A stretch of DNA of 13,716 nucleotides from Chlamydiota bacterium (GTDB lineage: Bacteria; Auribacterota; UBA3054; B51-G9). A program made the position numbers and the translations under genes. Below the pieces are notes generated by a model. The model was not told the DNA's origin and did no database searches. It was given only the letters and a program-made list of their open reading frames with translations. Shown here piece by piece: positions 1-8,636 of the stretch. The stretch is from contig QMOL01000041.1 in assembly GCA_003648225.1 (NCBI GenBank), positions 1 to 13,716 on the forward strand, written 5' to 3'. How positions within the stretch are numbered: position 1 is the first letter of the stretch; each line of letters starts with the position of its first letter.

Positions 1-2210
1 GCGCAGAGTTCGATGGCATGCATCGCAATTCCCTGATTTGCCCCATTGCCGAGATCGCTGATTCTGTACCAGGACCCATCAGGCAAAATATTAACGCCTT
101 CAGCGAGGATCCACTTAAATTTTTTCCAATTAATTCCGCGCTTTTTGTCTTCAAAATCCATATTTTTATCATAATTGTATTTTGCAATATTGCAGAGCAG
201 CGGGCCGGCATCATCCATTTCATCAAGAATCAAAGCTGCTTTGGTCAGCCATCCCTGTCCATACCCTATTGCAAGTACTTGCGCATGTTTTGCGGGCATA
301 GCGAGTTGCCGTTCAAGAGTGTTTCTAGTGATTTTTGTAAATTCGGGGTCAAATTTGTTCGGGTCAAGCCCATCAAAATAAATTGAGAACCAAGCCTGCA
401 CAAGTGAATCCTGAAATGACGGATAAACAGAATACGGACTCCTTCGCCAAACGGTTTTACCGTTCCAGTTTGTTGTAAGTTCCGCAAGCATGCCGTTTCT
501 AATTCTTTTGGAATACTTTTTCCACCGTTTAGAAAATTCCGGTTTTTTCATTGCATCCGCCATTTCCGCAGCACATTTCAAAGCGGTCAAGCAAACATAC
601 GAAGGATAAGGCTCATACATATTCGCTTTTTTATAATTTTCAACAATTTTTGTACGGTTAGTTTGCAAAGCCATATCTTTAGGATAGAGCAATCCGCCGG
701 CGCCCCATCCTGTCGTTTCGCCTTCACAAAAAACTACATCGCGTTCTGTATAATCGAGATAAAAGCAAATAAATTCGGCGGTATCTTTTGTAGTGTCCCA
801 TCTGCTTTTACCGTAAACATTTGTTCTCGGCTTTGTCATCCATCCATTCGTAGGCGCACCGAGATGCCGCCACGCAAGCCACCGTCCAACAATAGTCGAA
901 CCATGTCCATCAGTTTCTTCCGCACCATGAATATCGCTTATATCATCGGCAGCAGCAAGCGGACTATTCATCACAAAACCCCAATGCGGCAAATTAGTTG
1001 GATATCTTTCGATAATTAATCCTGCGTTTGGCGGTCCTTGTTTCGGGTCATGGTTGTTTCGATAGAAATAAACCCATTTATCGCAAAAATCTACATAATT
1101 TGAAAGCCTTTTCGGATTTTCAACACAGCGCAAAACAAGCGATGCGTAATGGTCGGAACACCGGGGAAACGCCTGATTATGATAAACTCCGCAGGCAGCC
1201 CAGGTACCGATTCCCGAATAAGCGCCATAATGCGGCGCATTCGTTCCCGACTCATGGTAAAAACCGGTTTCCGGATTGAATTTTTCTTCCATTGCGGTCA
1301 TATTTCCTATCCAGATACACGAAAGCATATCGGCAATATTTTTAGATTTTTCAGATTTAAAAAGCAATTTTGCTGCCTTGAGATTTTCCGGATAATCTAT
1401 AACCTCTACATTTTTCGGTAAATCAGATTTATAAGTATAAAGTTTGGCTGCAAGGTTTGAAAGAGCGGGTTGCCAATCCCCTATTTCATTAGATTTTATT
1501 GTGCAATTCAAATCATTTTTATTTACAGTTTCTTTTCCGAAATTCACAAAATTATTTGTTGAAGCCGGATCATCTAAAGTTATACCGGTAATCCCCGGCA
1601 TTCCGAGAAAGTCAGGATTGTCAGTTACAGTTATTGATTTAATTTTTTTATTTCGCGGTTTTACGGAGAGGAAAAAGTGCCGTTGACCATCCAGTTTTTC
1701 CGGTACATCTTTGTTTTCTTTCAGCAGTAAAGATTTTTGTAATACTTTCGCGTAATCAGGTCGTGAAGCAAACGGTTCGGTTACCCGCATGGAAAAAAGA
1801 GGATGCGCTTCACGAGCCCACATATTAAACGACCAGATTGTCGCGCCGAAAACCAAAGGAATAATATCGCATGTTTCATCAGCATAGTTTATTTTCAGTT
1901 TTCCAAGTTCAGCGCCGATATAAATTTGATCTTTACGGTTGGTCATTGTTTCAAAATGATGGCCCCAATGTCCAACCCCGCTGTCCCAGCCATAATTCAC
2001 CATTCCGAGAAAATAAATTGCGTCAGCGGAAGTATTAATATCAATTTGATTTTGGTTTTGCTGCCAGAGATAAAACGGCAAAGTTCTGCATTTAATTTTT
2101 TCGCCTTTAAGATTGGCTCCGACACCGTAAAGAATTTTGGTTTTAACAGTTTTAACAGCGAAACATTGAATTACAATAATTGCAATAAGGATTAAAAATT
2201 TAGCTTTCAT
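1..2210 (-). CDS. Secreted glycosidase-like protein, putative six-hairpin (alpha/alpha) toroid; 3' end beyond window
   Basis: The minus strand is open from an ATG at 2210 through to base 1, giving 736 complete codons with no stop, so the C-terminus lies outside the window. The N-terminus (MKAKFLILIAIIVIQCFAVK) is a typical Sec signal peptide, probably cleaved after CFA, so the protein should be exported. Residues about 25-230 read as a beta-rich domain. From about 265 onward the sequence is helical and rich in Trp, Tyr and His, with motifs such as YHESG (from Y318), AEETDGHG (D434 central) and a later GYGQGW. This resembles the catalytic toroid of six-hairpin glycosidases (rhamnosidase-like and related GH families), but I cannot assign a family or substrate and do not identify catalytic acids with certainty. 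No strong Shine-Dalgarno precedes the start. The gene diverges from the channel gene at 2442. The reading frame and signal peptide are seen directly; the fold is inference. Confidence 0.85.
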   Translation of the reverse strand, partial: MKAKFLILIAIIVIQCFAVKTVKTKILYGVGANLKGEKIKCRTLPFYLWQQNQNQIDINTSADAIYFLGMVNYGWDSGVGHWGHHFETMTNRKDQIYIGAELGKLKINYADETCDIIPLVFGATIWSFNMWAREAHPLFSMRVTEPFASRPDYAKVLQKSLLLKENKDVPEKLDGQRHFFLSVKPRNKKIKSITVTDNPDFLGMPGITGITLDDPASTNNFVNFGKETVNKNDLNCTIKSNEIGDWQPALSNLAAKLYTYKSDLPKNVEVIDYPENLKAAKLLFKSEKSKNIADMLSCIWIGNMTAMEEKFNPETGFYHESGTNAPHYGAYSGIGTWAACGVYHNQAFPRCSDHYASLVLRCVENPKRLSNYVDFCDKWVYFYRNNHDPKQGPPNAGLIIERYPTNLPHWGFVMNSPLAAADDISDIHGAEETDGHGSTIVGRWLAWRHLGAPTNGWMTKPRTNVYGKSRWDTTKDTAEFICFYLDYTERDVVFCEGETTGWGAGGLLYPKDMALQTNRTKIVENYKKANMYEPYPSYVCLTALKCAAEMADAMKKPEFSKRWKKYSKRIRNGMLAELTTNWNGKTVWRRSPYSVYPSFQDSLVQAWFSIYFDGLDPNKFDPEFTKITRNTLERQLAMPAKHAQVLAIGYGQGWLTKAALILDEMDDAGPLLCNIAKYNYDKNMDFEDKKRGINWKKFKWILAEGVNILPDGSWYRISDLGNGANQGIAMHAIELC

Positions 2211-2441
2211 TTTTTGGATCAGTAGTATATTTTATAAGGGTTGGTTAATTTTTATTATCTAAAATTATACAGATAATTATTATTATTTTCTATAACTAAA
2301 TAATAAAAATTGACACAAAACAACCGTTATAAACCAATATTTTTTGAATAAATTTAATAATTAATGAGGGTTACTTATTGACAAGTGCAATTTTTATAAG
2401 TATAATCAGTTATTAAACATCTCTAAAATCAAGGAAATATT
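2211..2441. other. Divergent AT-rich intergenic region
   Basis: This 231-bp gap lies between two divergently read genes and contains no plausible small gene. The right half holds the strong promoter of the channel gene (2378-2406). On the minus strand a TATAAT is readable at 2264-2269 and a TATACT at 2224-2229, either of which could serve the secreted protein. Neither has a convincing -35 box at the right distance. Confidence 0.6.
2378..2406 (+). promoter_or_regulatory. Consensus sigma-70 promoter of the MscS-family gene
   Basis: TTGACA at 2378-2383 and TATAAT at 2401-2406 match both consensus hexamers perfectly with an optimal 17-bp spacer. Transcription would start near 2413, giving a leader of roughly 30 nt before the ATG at 2442. 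A Shine-Dalgarno-like AAGGAAA at 2431-2437 fits the same start. Confidence 0.85.
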
Positions 2442-4265
2442 ATGAATTTGTTTAGTCAAACCTTTTTACGAAACGTACCGCTGCTTCTTATAACCGCAGC
2501 ACTCCTTTGCGGGAATATTACTTTAAAAGCCGATGACAATTCAGTTGGTCGGGTAATTACTCATGATGTTCGCAGTCGAACACCTTTTTTCATACCAAAG
2601 TGTGATAGTCCGAAAAAAGTGCTTGTAAGTTTTTACTTTCTCACTTCCGCCATTAAAGATGTGTTTGAAGAAAAAAGTACCGGTGTGGATATAGATTGGG
2701 ATCAGGAGAAAGAACTAATTACTTTATACTCCAAACTTACTTACCTGCTTGACACAAGTGAACTGCCGGAAAAAGATAGGTTTGCGCGCACACATATCAT
2801 TTGTTCGGAACTTTCCGAGATACTCGACCGGATACCGATTCCTCCCCTTGACAGCATTCCTGATTATAAAACCGCCAAAGCAGAGAAATTAAATTTATGG
2901 CGCGTACCCGACACGGAAATATCAATAGAACTTATAAAAGAAGGTACGCGAAAAGGCGACTGGGTTTTTTCAGCTGATACGGTTAAAAAAGCTGATGAGT
3001 TTTATCTTTCCACCAAACACTTGCCATTTAAAAAAGATGCTACAGTGGGGCTAATTAATAATGAAACAGGAATACTTGACCGATACATTGATTACACCGG
3101 ACCGATTATTCCTGTTAATTTCACCAATCACATTCCGAATTGGATGCGCGTAAAGTTTTTTGATTTACCACTCTGGAAATATTTTGCCACATTAATTATT
3201 TTACTTATTTTATTTTTTATCGGTTGGTTTCTGCATAAATTTACACATTTTAAAAGCGATCGTCAAAAAGATAAAAATCCTATTTTATTTAGCATAAGAA
3301 GATTAATTCTTCCGGCAGCTTTTATGATACTCCTTCCGGTTACAATCAATCTAATTACTGTTGATATCAGACTAAGATTGCTTCCCTTAGAAGTAATTGA
3401 CGATATCCTTTGGAGCGCGTTTTATTTGATTTCTATATGGTTTACTATTGATTTGGGAAATCTTGTCGCAGCAATTATTATAAAATCTTCTTCTCTAACC
3501 TCCTCAGGCGCTCACGCGGGTTTTATAAAACTTTGCTCGCGCGTTATTTCTTACTCCATCGGGTTGTGGATTCTTTTCGCGGGACTTAAGGACTTGGGAT
3601 TATCGCTTGTTCCGCTCATTGCGGGTGTCAACGTCGGCGGCCTCGCTTTCGCTCTGGCAGCAAAGCCCTCGCTTGCAAATCTTCTTTGGAGTGTACTGAT
3701 TTTTGCCGGTAAACCTTTCTTAGTCGGCGAACGTGTGGTAATCGGGAATCATAAAGGCACTGTTGAAGATATTGGTCTTCGCTCAACTGTTATACGCACA
3801 ATGGATGGTCATCATGTTTCTATTCCTAATGACGAAGTTTGTAATTCATCTATTGAAAATATAGCCCGCCGTCCAAACATCCGTCGGAAATTCGGTTTAA
3901 CAATAACTTATGACACTCCAGCTGAAAAGATATTACGGGCTATTGAAATTACAAAACAAATCCTTTCAATTGATGAAGACGAAGGTAAAAGCGACAAAGA
4001 ATTAGGTCGACCTGGAAATCGTCATATAAATTCCGATAATAATTTTCCTCCCCGAGTTTATTTTGACAAACTCAATGACTGTTCACTAAATTTGCAGGTG
4101 AACTATTGGTTTAGTCCTCCGGTTTATTGGTCGTATCTTGAACATGCGACCTGGGTCAATACAGAACTAATCAAACGATTTAGTGAAGAAGGAATTGAAT
4201 TTGCTTTTCCGACACAAACACTTGATGTTAAGCAGCCGTTTGCGGTTAGTATGGATACAAAATAG
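2442..4265 (+). CDS. MscS-family mechanosensitive ion channel with large N-terminal periplasmic domain
   Basis: A 607-residue small-conductance-type mechanosensitive channel of the inner membrane, expected to open under membrane tension and release solutes on hypo-osmotic shock. Residues 1-30 form a signal peptide ending near LKADD. Residues about 30-240 form a soluble domain, presumably periplasmic, containing a GDWVFSADTV block near 173-182 that resembles domains of larger MscS homologues. Hydrophobic segments begin near residues 246, 286, 322 and 368. The pore-lining helix near 390-420 carries the Gly/Ala-rich GVNVGGLAFALAAK motif typical of MscS TM3. The following GERVVIGNHKGTVEDIGLRS and IPNDEV motifs mark the MscS beta domain, and the alpha/beta cytoplasmic cage follows. 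E. coli MscS is about 286 residues, so this is a large-type member. The ATG has a good Shine-Dalgarno and promoter, and the gene appears monocistronic, ending in a terminator. Family assignment is secure; gating properties are unknown. Confidence 0.93.
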   Translation: MNLFSQTFLRNVPLLLITAALLCGNITLKADDNSVGRVITHDVRSRTPFFIPKCDSPKKVLVSFYFLTSAIKDVFEEKSTGVDIDWDQEKELITLYSKLTYLLDTSELPEKDRFARTHIICSELSEILDRIPIPPLDSIPDYKTAKAEKLNLWRVPDTEISIELIKEGTRKGDWVFSADTVKKADEFYLSTKHLPFKKDATVGLINNETGILDRYIDYTGPIIPVNFTNHIPNWMRVKFFDLPLWKYFATLIILLILFFIGWFLHKFTHFKSDRQKDKNPILFSIRRLILPAAFMILLPVTINLITVDIRLRLLPLEVIDDILWSAFYLISIWFTIDLGNLVAAIIIKSSSLTSSGAHAGFIKLCSRVISYSIGLWILFAGLKDLGLSLVPLIAGVNVGGLAFALAAKPSLANLLWSVLIFAGKPFLVGERVVIGNHKGTVEDIGLRSTVIRTMDGHHVSIPNDEVCNSSIENIARRPNIRRKFGLTITYDTPAEKILRAIEITKQILSIDEDEGKSDKELGRPGNRHINSDNNFPPRVYFDKLNDCSLNLQVNYWFSPPVYWSYLEHATWVNTELIKRFSEEGIEFAFPTQTLDVKQPFAVSMDTK

Positions 4266-4293
4266 ACGTACGTAAGTGTGTCTTTATTATTTT
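4264..4293 (+). terminator. Intrinsic terminator of the MscS-family gene
   Basis: An 8-bp stem pairs 4264-4271 (AGACGTAC) with 4276-4283 (GTGTGTCT) through a GTAA tetraloop, using two G-U pairs. It is followed directly by TTATTATTTT. The stem overlaps the last two bases of the TAG stop codon. Because the G-U pairs become mismatches in the complementary RNA, the element should act mainly on the plus strand and not on the converging mannosidase transcript. Confidence 0.65.
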
Positions 4294-7200
4294 AATCTGT
4301 AAGTTTTAATTTCAAACGGTTGGAAATTCAAATTGACAGACTGTTCAGATGGAATAATTTCATCGTCATTCCATTCAAGCATATCGGTTTCTGTAAGTTT
4401 TGCTTTTTTGTCAATAACTTCCATTTTCCCAGCGGAATAACAACCTTTTGTTTCAACTAAACGCAGGATAATAGAATCATCTTTCTCGGCTCTCTTAACC
4501 ACTTCCAAAGATATTCCATCAGCTTTTAAATTAACCGGCGATAACATAGTAGAATTAGTTGCCAGATTTTCAAAGATAACAGGTCGGGTGTTAAGCATTG
4601 CGGACTCTTTAATAACATCTGAATCAATAAGTGTTCCAATATGCGGAAGAAGCGAATATGTGAATTCGTGATGACCTTGATCGGCAATCGGATCCGGTTC
4701 GGTAGGCGACCGTAACAGATTCAAATCAATTACGTTTTTATAAACTTTATGACCATATTTACAATTGTTAAGCAGCGCCACACCATAATGCTGATCTGAA
4801 AGGTCAACATATCGATGAGCGACAGTTTCGAATTTAGCCATATCCCAGCTTGTATTTCGATAAGTTGAACGTTTAACATATCCGTATTGGATATCTGAAG
4901 AGAACTCGTTATTTTTTATTTTTGTTGGAAAAGCCACTCTAAGCATGTGATGCATTTCATTCCACTCGACTTCTGTTTTGAAGTCAAGACGTTTACTATT
5001 TGCGTCAAGATATATTTTCTGAAAAATGTATGAATTTCCAATTGAAAGTTCGAACTGCAAGCCTTTTCTAACGTTTCCATTTACAATATTTTCGTGTTTT
5101 ACGCTTTTCGCGTTTTCAACAAGTTGATTTTCATAATAAATGTCAATATCCCAAGCGTCGTACATGTGAGGTCTATCAACATAAAGTGAGAATATATTTC
5201 CTGTTTTTCCGTTTTCGAGTACTTTATGCCCTGATTCTTTGTCTTCGACCGCGATGATTTCACCATTTTCAGAAAATTCGTAACGAATAAGATCATTTTC
5301 TAAAACTAAATCATTGCCGGGAATATTTGCCTGAACATTCCCTGATTTACAAATCGTTATAGCGCTGTGAGCAGGTACTGTTATCGCGGCAACATTGAAG
5401 TTATTTTCGTGTTGAACAGGAATTGGATCACCGTTTTCATTTTTTGCGCCACAATCATTCCACGATGCCGGTAATTCAATTGAGCGTGTGTAATCATAAG
5501 AGAGAGAATTAAAAAGGGTGAGAGTATTTTTTTCTTTTTCAAATAATTTTCCGGCAGCTTCATTTTCCAATTCATTGCATATTGCAAAATTATTAGAATA
5601 TTCTGCTTCAGCGGTTTCATAAACGGAGTGAATACTTGATCCGGGAATTATGTCATGGAATTGATTCATCAGCAGATTTTTCCATATTCTGTCTAATTGC
5701 TTTCGGGGATATTGTTTTGCCGGTAATTTAGAACAGATAAATTCAACTTGTCGAAGTTTGTTTTCGAGCATTCTATTCCAACGTTTTGTTCGTGCCTGAG
5801 TAGTATAAGTTCCACGGTGAAGTTCTAAATACAACTCTCCTTCCCAAATTTCCAATTCTTTACCTTTAGCAAGTATCCGTTTGAAAAAATTGTCGGCTCG
5901 ACCGAATTGCACTTTAGGACATCCTTCCAAGTTTTTTACTCTCAAACCACGTTCAATCATTTCTTCTTTTGGTCCGCCGCCACCGTCGCCGATTCCGAAG
6001 AGCGATATATATTCATCAAAAGCATCTTTTTCTATGAAATTATCCTGTCCGAAGCGCAGTTGTGCCGGTGTCAGCATTGTATTGTAATTATCTTCAGGTG
6101 GGAAATGTGTAACGATTTCTGTTCCATCAATACCTTTCCATTTGAAAGTATGATGAGGGAATTTATTAAACTGGCTCCAGGAGATTTTTTGAGTAAGGAA
6201 AAAATCAACCCCGCATTTTTTAAGAATTTGCGGCATCGCGGCTGAATATCCAAAAACATCGGGCAGCCATAAGTTTTTAACTTCAAAACCAAATTCATCT
6301 TGGTAAAAGTTTTTCGCGTGAAGAAATTGCCTTACCATTGATTCGCCGTCAATAACATTACAATCATGTTCAACCCAAGTGCCTCCTTGTATTTCCCAAC
6401 GTCCTTCTTTAACGTATTTTTTAATTTTCTCATAAAGTTTCGGGTAATGCTCTTTAACAAAAAGGTAATGCTGCGCCTGTGAAGCGCCAAACACATAGTC
6501 CGGATATTTCTCAATAAGATCTATTTGGCTGGCATAAGTTCTGGCGCATTTCCTGATTGATTCACGTACAGGCCATAGCCATCCGGTATCAATATGAGCA
6601 TGTCCTACCGCGACAACATTCATATCGGAAGCATTAGCAGGTGTTTGGTAGAGTTTTTTTAATTCCTGCAGAGATTTTTTCAAATTCTCGCGTGAATTTC
6701 CGTATAAGTCAATGGCATTATTTATGCCGCGAAGTATTTTTGCTCTGCGAACGCTATTTTCCGGTAAAGAGTGCATAAGAGAATTAAGCACTTCAACATC
6801 AAGCCGTAAATGCCAGATTTCAGTATCAAAAATGCATAATCGCGCGCGGTTTAATTTTGCTTCAAAATGGCCATGAATTTTCGGGTCATCTGATTTAGGA
6901 TCTCCATGAAGATGGATTCCAAAAAGAATATTTGCTGCCGCTTCTACATAAAGATCAACTTTTTCTCCACCATTACATGAAGGGAAAAGTTGATAAATAT
7001 CTTTACTATAATCTAAATCGAAGACAGAGCCATTAGATAATCCATAAACCGGGCATCCTGAATCATCAAAGACCAAAGCTTCTCCACCAAAATCCATTTG
7101 CGCGACAACATTATAATTTTTCCATTCTTCGGGAACTTCTGCTGTCAGATGAAACCACGCGCTTTCCCATTCGTCCCCCCATTTTTCGTTTTCATTAATC

Positions 7201-7361
7201 GGGACATATTTACCATTCAGGCGATTATTAAACGTGCATGGAAATTTTGTATGATAGAATTCTGTTTTAAGCGGGATATTTTTTACAATGATTTGTTGTT
7301 TAAGCCATTGATAAACCGCATCGATTCTTTTTTCCAATAATTTTATTTTTTCTTTATGCAT
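4287..7361 (-). CDS. Alpha-mannosidase, glycoside hydrolase family 38 (Man2C1-like, cytosolic)
   Basis: A 1024-residue retaining alpha-mannosidase that should release mannose from the non-reducing ends of oligosaccharides. There is no signal peptide or membrane segment, so it likely acts in the cytoplasm on imported glycans. Residues about 1-245 form the N-terminal accessory domain. The zinc-dependent catalytic domain begins with VGHAHIDTGW, in which H256 and D258 match GH38 zinc ligands. WLPDVFGYS carries the predicted nucleophile and zinc ligand D368. GDGGGGP lies further on, and the NQFHDIIPGSS motif supplies the last zinc ligand, H569. The remainder forms the middle helical and C-terminal beta domains. 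The length and the GDGGGGP motif fit the Man2C1/Ams1 type (about 1040 residues) better than E. coli MngB (about 880). The ATG is preceded by AT-rich sequence without a clear Shine-Dalgarno. It ends tail to tail with the channel gene, 21 bases apart. Exact linkage specificity cannot be read from sequence. Confidence 0.95.
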   Translation of the reverse strand: MHKEKIKLLEKRIDAVYQWLKQQIIVKNIPLKTEFYHTKFPCTFNNRLNGKYVPINENEKWGDEWESAWFHLTAEVPEEWKNYNVVAQMDFGGEALVFDDSGCPVYGLSNGSVFDLDYSKDIYQLFPSCNGGEKVDLYVEAAANILFGIHLHGDPKSDDPKIHGHFEAKLNRARLCIFDTEIWHLRLDVEVLNSLMHSLPENSVRRAKILRGINNAIDLYGNSRENLKKSLQELKKLYQTPANASDMNVVAVGHAHIDTGWLWPVRESIRKCARTYASQIDLIEKYPDYVFGASQAQHYLFVKEHYPKLYEKIKKYVKEGRWEIQGGTWVEHDCNVIDGESMVRQFLHAKNFYQDEFGFEVKNLWLPDVFGYSAAMPQILKKCGVDFFLTQKISWSQFNKFPHHTFKWKGIDGTEIVTHFPPEDNYNTMLTPAQLRFGQDNFIEKDAFDEYISLFGIGDGGGGPKEEMIERGLRVKNLEGCPKVQFGRADNFFKRILAKGKELEIWEGELYLELHRGTYTTQARTKRWNRMLENKLRQVEFICSKLPAKQYPRKQLDRIWKNLLMNQFHDIIPGSSIHSVYETAEAEYSNNFAICNELENEAAGKLFEKEKNTLTLFNSLSYDYTRSIELPASWNDCGAKNENGDPIPVQHENNFNVAAITVPAHSAITICKSGNVQANIPGNDLVLENDLIRYEFSENGEIIAVEDKESGHKVLENGKTGNIFSLYVDRPHMYDAWDIDIYYENQLVENAKSVKHENIVNGNVRKGLQFELSIGNSYIFQKIYLDANSKRLDFKTEVEWNEMHHMLRVAFPTKIKNNEFSSDIQYGYVKRSTYRNTSWDMAKFETVAHRYVDLSDQHYGVALLNNCKYGHKVYKNVIDLNLLRSPTEPDPIADQGHHEFTYSLLPHIGTLIDSDVIKESAMLNTRPVIFENLATNSTMLSPVNLKADGISLEVVKRAEKDDSIILRLVETKGCYSAGKMEVIDKKAKLTETDMLEWNDDEIIPSEQSVNLNFQPFEIKTYRLK

Positions 7362-7376
7362 TTTTTAATTTTAAAT

Positions 7377-7406
7377 AATATAGTTTAAATTTTTACAGGT
7401 TGTCAG
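7377..7406 (-). promoter_or_regulatory. Likely sigma-70 promoter of the alpha-mannosidase gene
   Basis: Read on the minus strand, CTGACA (7401-7406) and TATATT (7377-7382) are separated by 18 bp, and each matches consensus at five of six positions. The start codon at 7361 is about 15 bases beyond the -10 box, so the leader would be very short, in keeping with the lack of a Shine-Dalgarno. The remainder of the 216-bp gap to the upstream gene (7407-7577) is AT-rich and shows no gene I can support. Confidence 0.45.
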
Positions 7407-7577
7407 CCATTTTTTTGACATTAATAAATTATTATATTAATTTGCTAAGAATTTTAACCAAATGTATTTTTAAACACAAGAGGAAGAATTGTCTTGGGAA
7501 CGTAGAAATTTCGGGATTATTTATATTATTCAAAATAAATGAAATTACCATTTTGTGAAATAGAATATCGCGATTAT

Positions 7578-8633
7578 TTATCGAGAGCGGGTTCGGGGAA
7601 TTTTAATTCTATGAAAGGTTAAGTAGTTCGCGTCGTGCGCATTATGCGCATCGCCATATTCATCGTTGAAAGCTGTTCTACTTACAAAAACTATATTATC
7701 ATTGTCAAACAGCCAATCAACATATTGCCATCCGTGTTTTTTTTTATCGGGATGAAAAAAGAGTTGTGATTCAACTTTCCATTTCCTTAAATTTTCCGAG
7801 GAAATCAAAATCAAATTGTTTCTGTATGCCGATGGATTTGTCTGTTTGTTTACAATTGCCCAATAGCGTTTGGATTTTTTGTTGTAACGGACAGTGAATT
7901 TAGTTCCGCCTCCGGGCATATCGATAAAATCTTTTTTTGGCTCATAAGAAAGCTTTTTGCCATCGGAACTCACATGAACGATTGCCGCTTTATCTTTGCC
8001 TTCTGTGTTTTCATTCGTGCGCAGGATATTCACTATATTCCCTTCCGGGTCAAGCAGAGCATTACCTTCCAGCCATTCAATATTATCTTGTTTGGGGAGT
8101 GGTTGACTGAAAGACCAGCTTTCCGCGTTTAAAAGATCGTCATCGACCGGAGCACTAATGACTAGTGAATTAAAGTTTCCCCATTTTCCGCCTGTGAAAA
8201 CTTCAAATGCCCGCCAGAGACGGTTGTTGTGAATAAGAGTTTTACAGGGAGCGCAGTGGAATGTACCACGTTTAAGCAAACCTGAATTATGCGAGTTTGG
8301 TTTTGTCCATGATTTGCCGCCGTCATCCGAGCGGCGAATAAGAATATCGCCATATTCATGACGTGTGCCTATTATGTAGAGTTTATTATTCAGTACAAAA
8401 AGTTTTCCCCAGAAGAGAGGTTGAATTTCAGAAATTTTTCTCCATAATTTTCCTTTGTCATTTGAAGAAAAAATTACAGATTCTGCATTTGTCGTGTATG
8501 GAGTTTCCGGACCGAAAAAATCATGCGATGCAATATAGGTTCCGTCAGGAAGAACAGTAATACTTGGCGAACCGATGTATTTACCGGACTTTGCCGGTGA
8601 GTGAGTGATTATTATTCCGGGTGGCTTTTTCAT
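7578..8633 (-). CDS. BNR/Asp-box beta-propeller protein, sialidase superfamily (activity uncertain)
   Basis: A 351-residue protein with two clear Asp boxes (S-x-D-x-G-x-x-W): S57 to W64 (SNDKGKLW) and S102 to W109 (SDDGGKSW). Degenerate copies lie near 223-228 and 278-285. Asp boxes mark the six-bladed propeller of the sialidase/neuraminidase superfamily, and the C-terminal HDANYLTFHRI is of a type seen in uncharacterised bacterial members. The N-terminal Arg-Ile-Pro type motif that supplies a substrate-binding arginine in true GH33 sialidases is not visible; the equivalent stretch reads YIGSPS. Sialidase activity should therefore not be assumed, and another glycan-binding or hydrolytic role is possible. 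There is no signal peptide from this start, implying a cytoplasmic location unless the start lies upstream, and no Shine-Dalgarno is seen. It is read in the same direction as the mannosidase downstream, suggesting a shared role in glycan breakdown. Confidence 0.85.
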   Translation of the reverse strand: MKKPPGIIITHSPAKSGKYIGSPSITVLPDGTYIASHDFFGPETPYTTNAESVIFSSNDKGKLWRKISEIQPLFWGKLFVLNNKLYIIGTRHEYGDILIRRSDDGGKSWTKPNSHNSGLLKRGTFHCAPCKTLIHNNRLWRAFEVFTGGKWGNFNSLVISAPVDDDLLNAESWSFSQPLPKQDNIEWLEGNALLDPEGNIVNILRTNENTEGKDKAAIVHVSSDGKKLSYEPKKDFIDMPGGGTKFTVRYNKKSKRYWAIVNKQTNPSAYRNNLILISSENLRKWKVESQLFFHPDKKKHGWQYVDWLFDNDNIVFVSRTAFNDEYGDAHNAHDANYLTFHRIKIPRTRSR

Positions 8634-8636
8634 TAG

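Noticed and set aside
18..2195. Several plus-strand open frames of 68-130 codons in the first 2.2 kb
   Set aside because: They lie opposite one uninterrupted minus-strand frame with a signal peptide and coherent protein character; their translations are low-complexity and show no family motif.
2310..2333. Second promoter candidate upstream of the channel gene, TTGACA at 2310 with TATAAA at 2328
   Set aside because: The spacer is only 12 bp, and the perfect promoter at 2378-2406 explains expression better.
7415..7438. Plus-strand TTGACA at 7415 with TATATT at 7433
   Set aside because: The spacer is 12 bp and no plus-strand gene follows before 8955.
7432..7551. A 39-codon minus-strand frame starting with ATG at 7551 between the BNR and mannosidase genes
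   Set aside because: Very short, AT-driven composition, no Shine-Dalgarno and no recognisable motif; best treated as chance.
7567..7574. ATCGCGAT palindrome just past the BNR stop codon
   Set aside because: Eight bases is too short to call an operator or terminator without further support, and no T-tract is associated with it.
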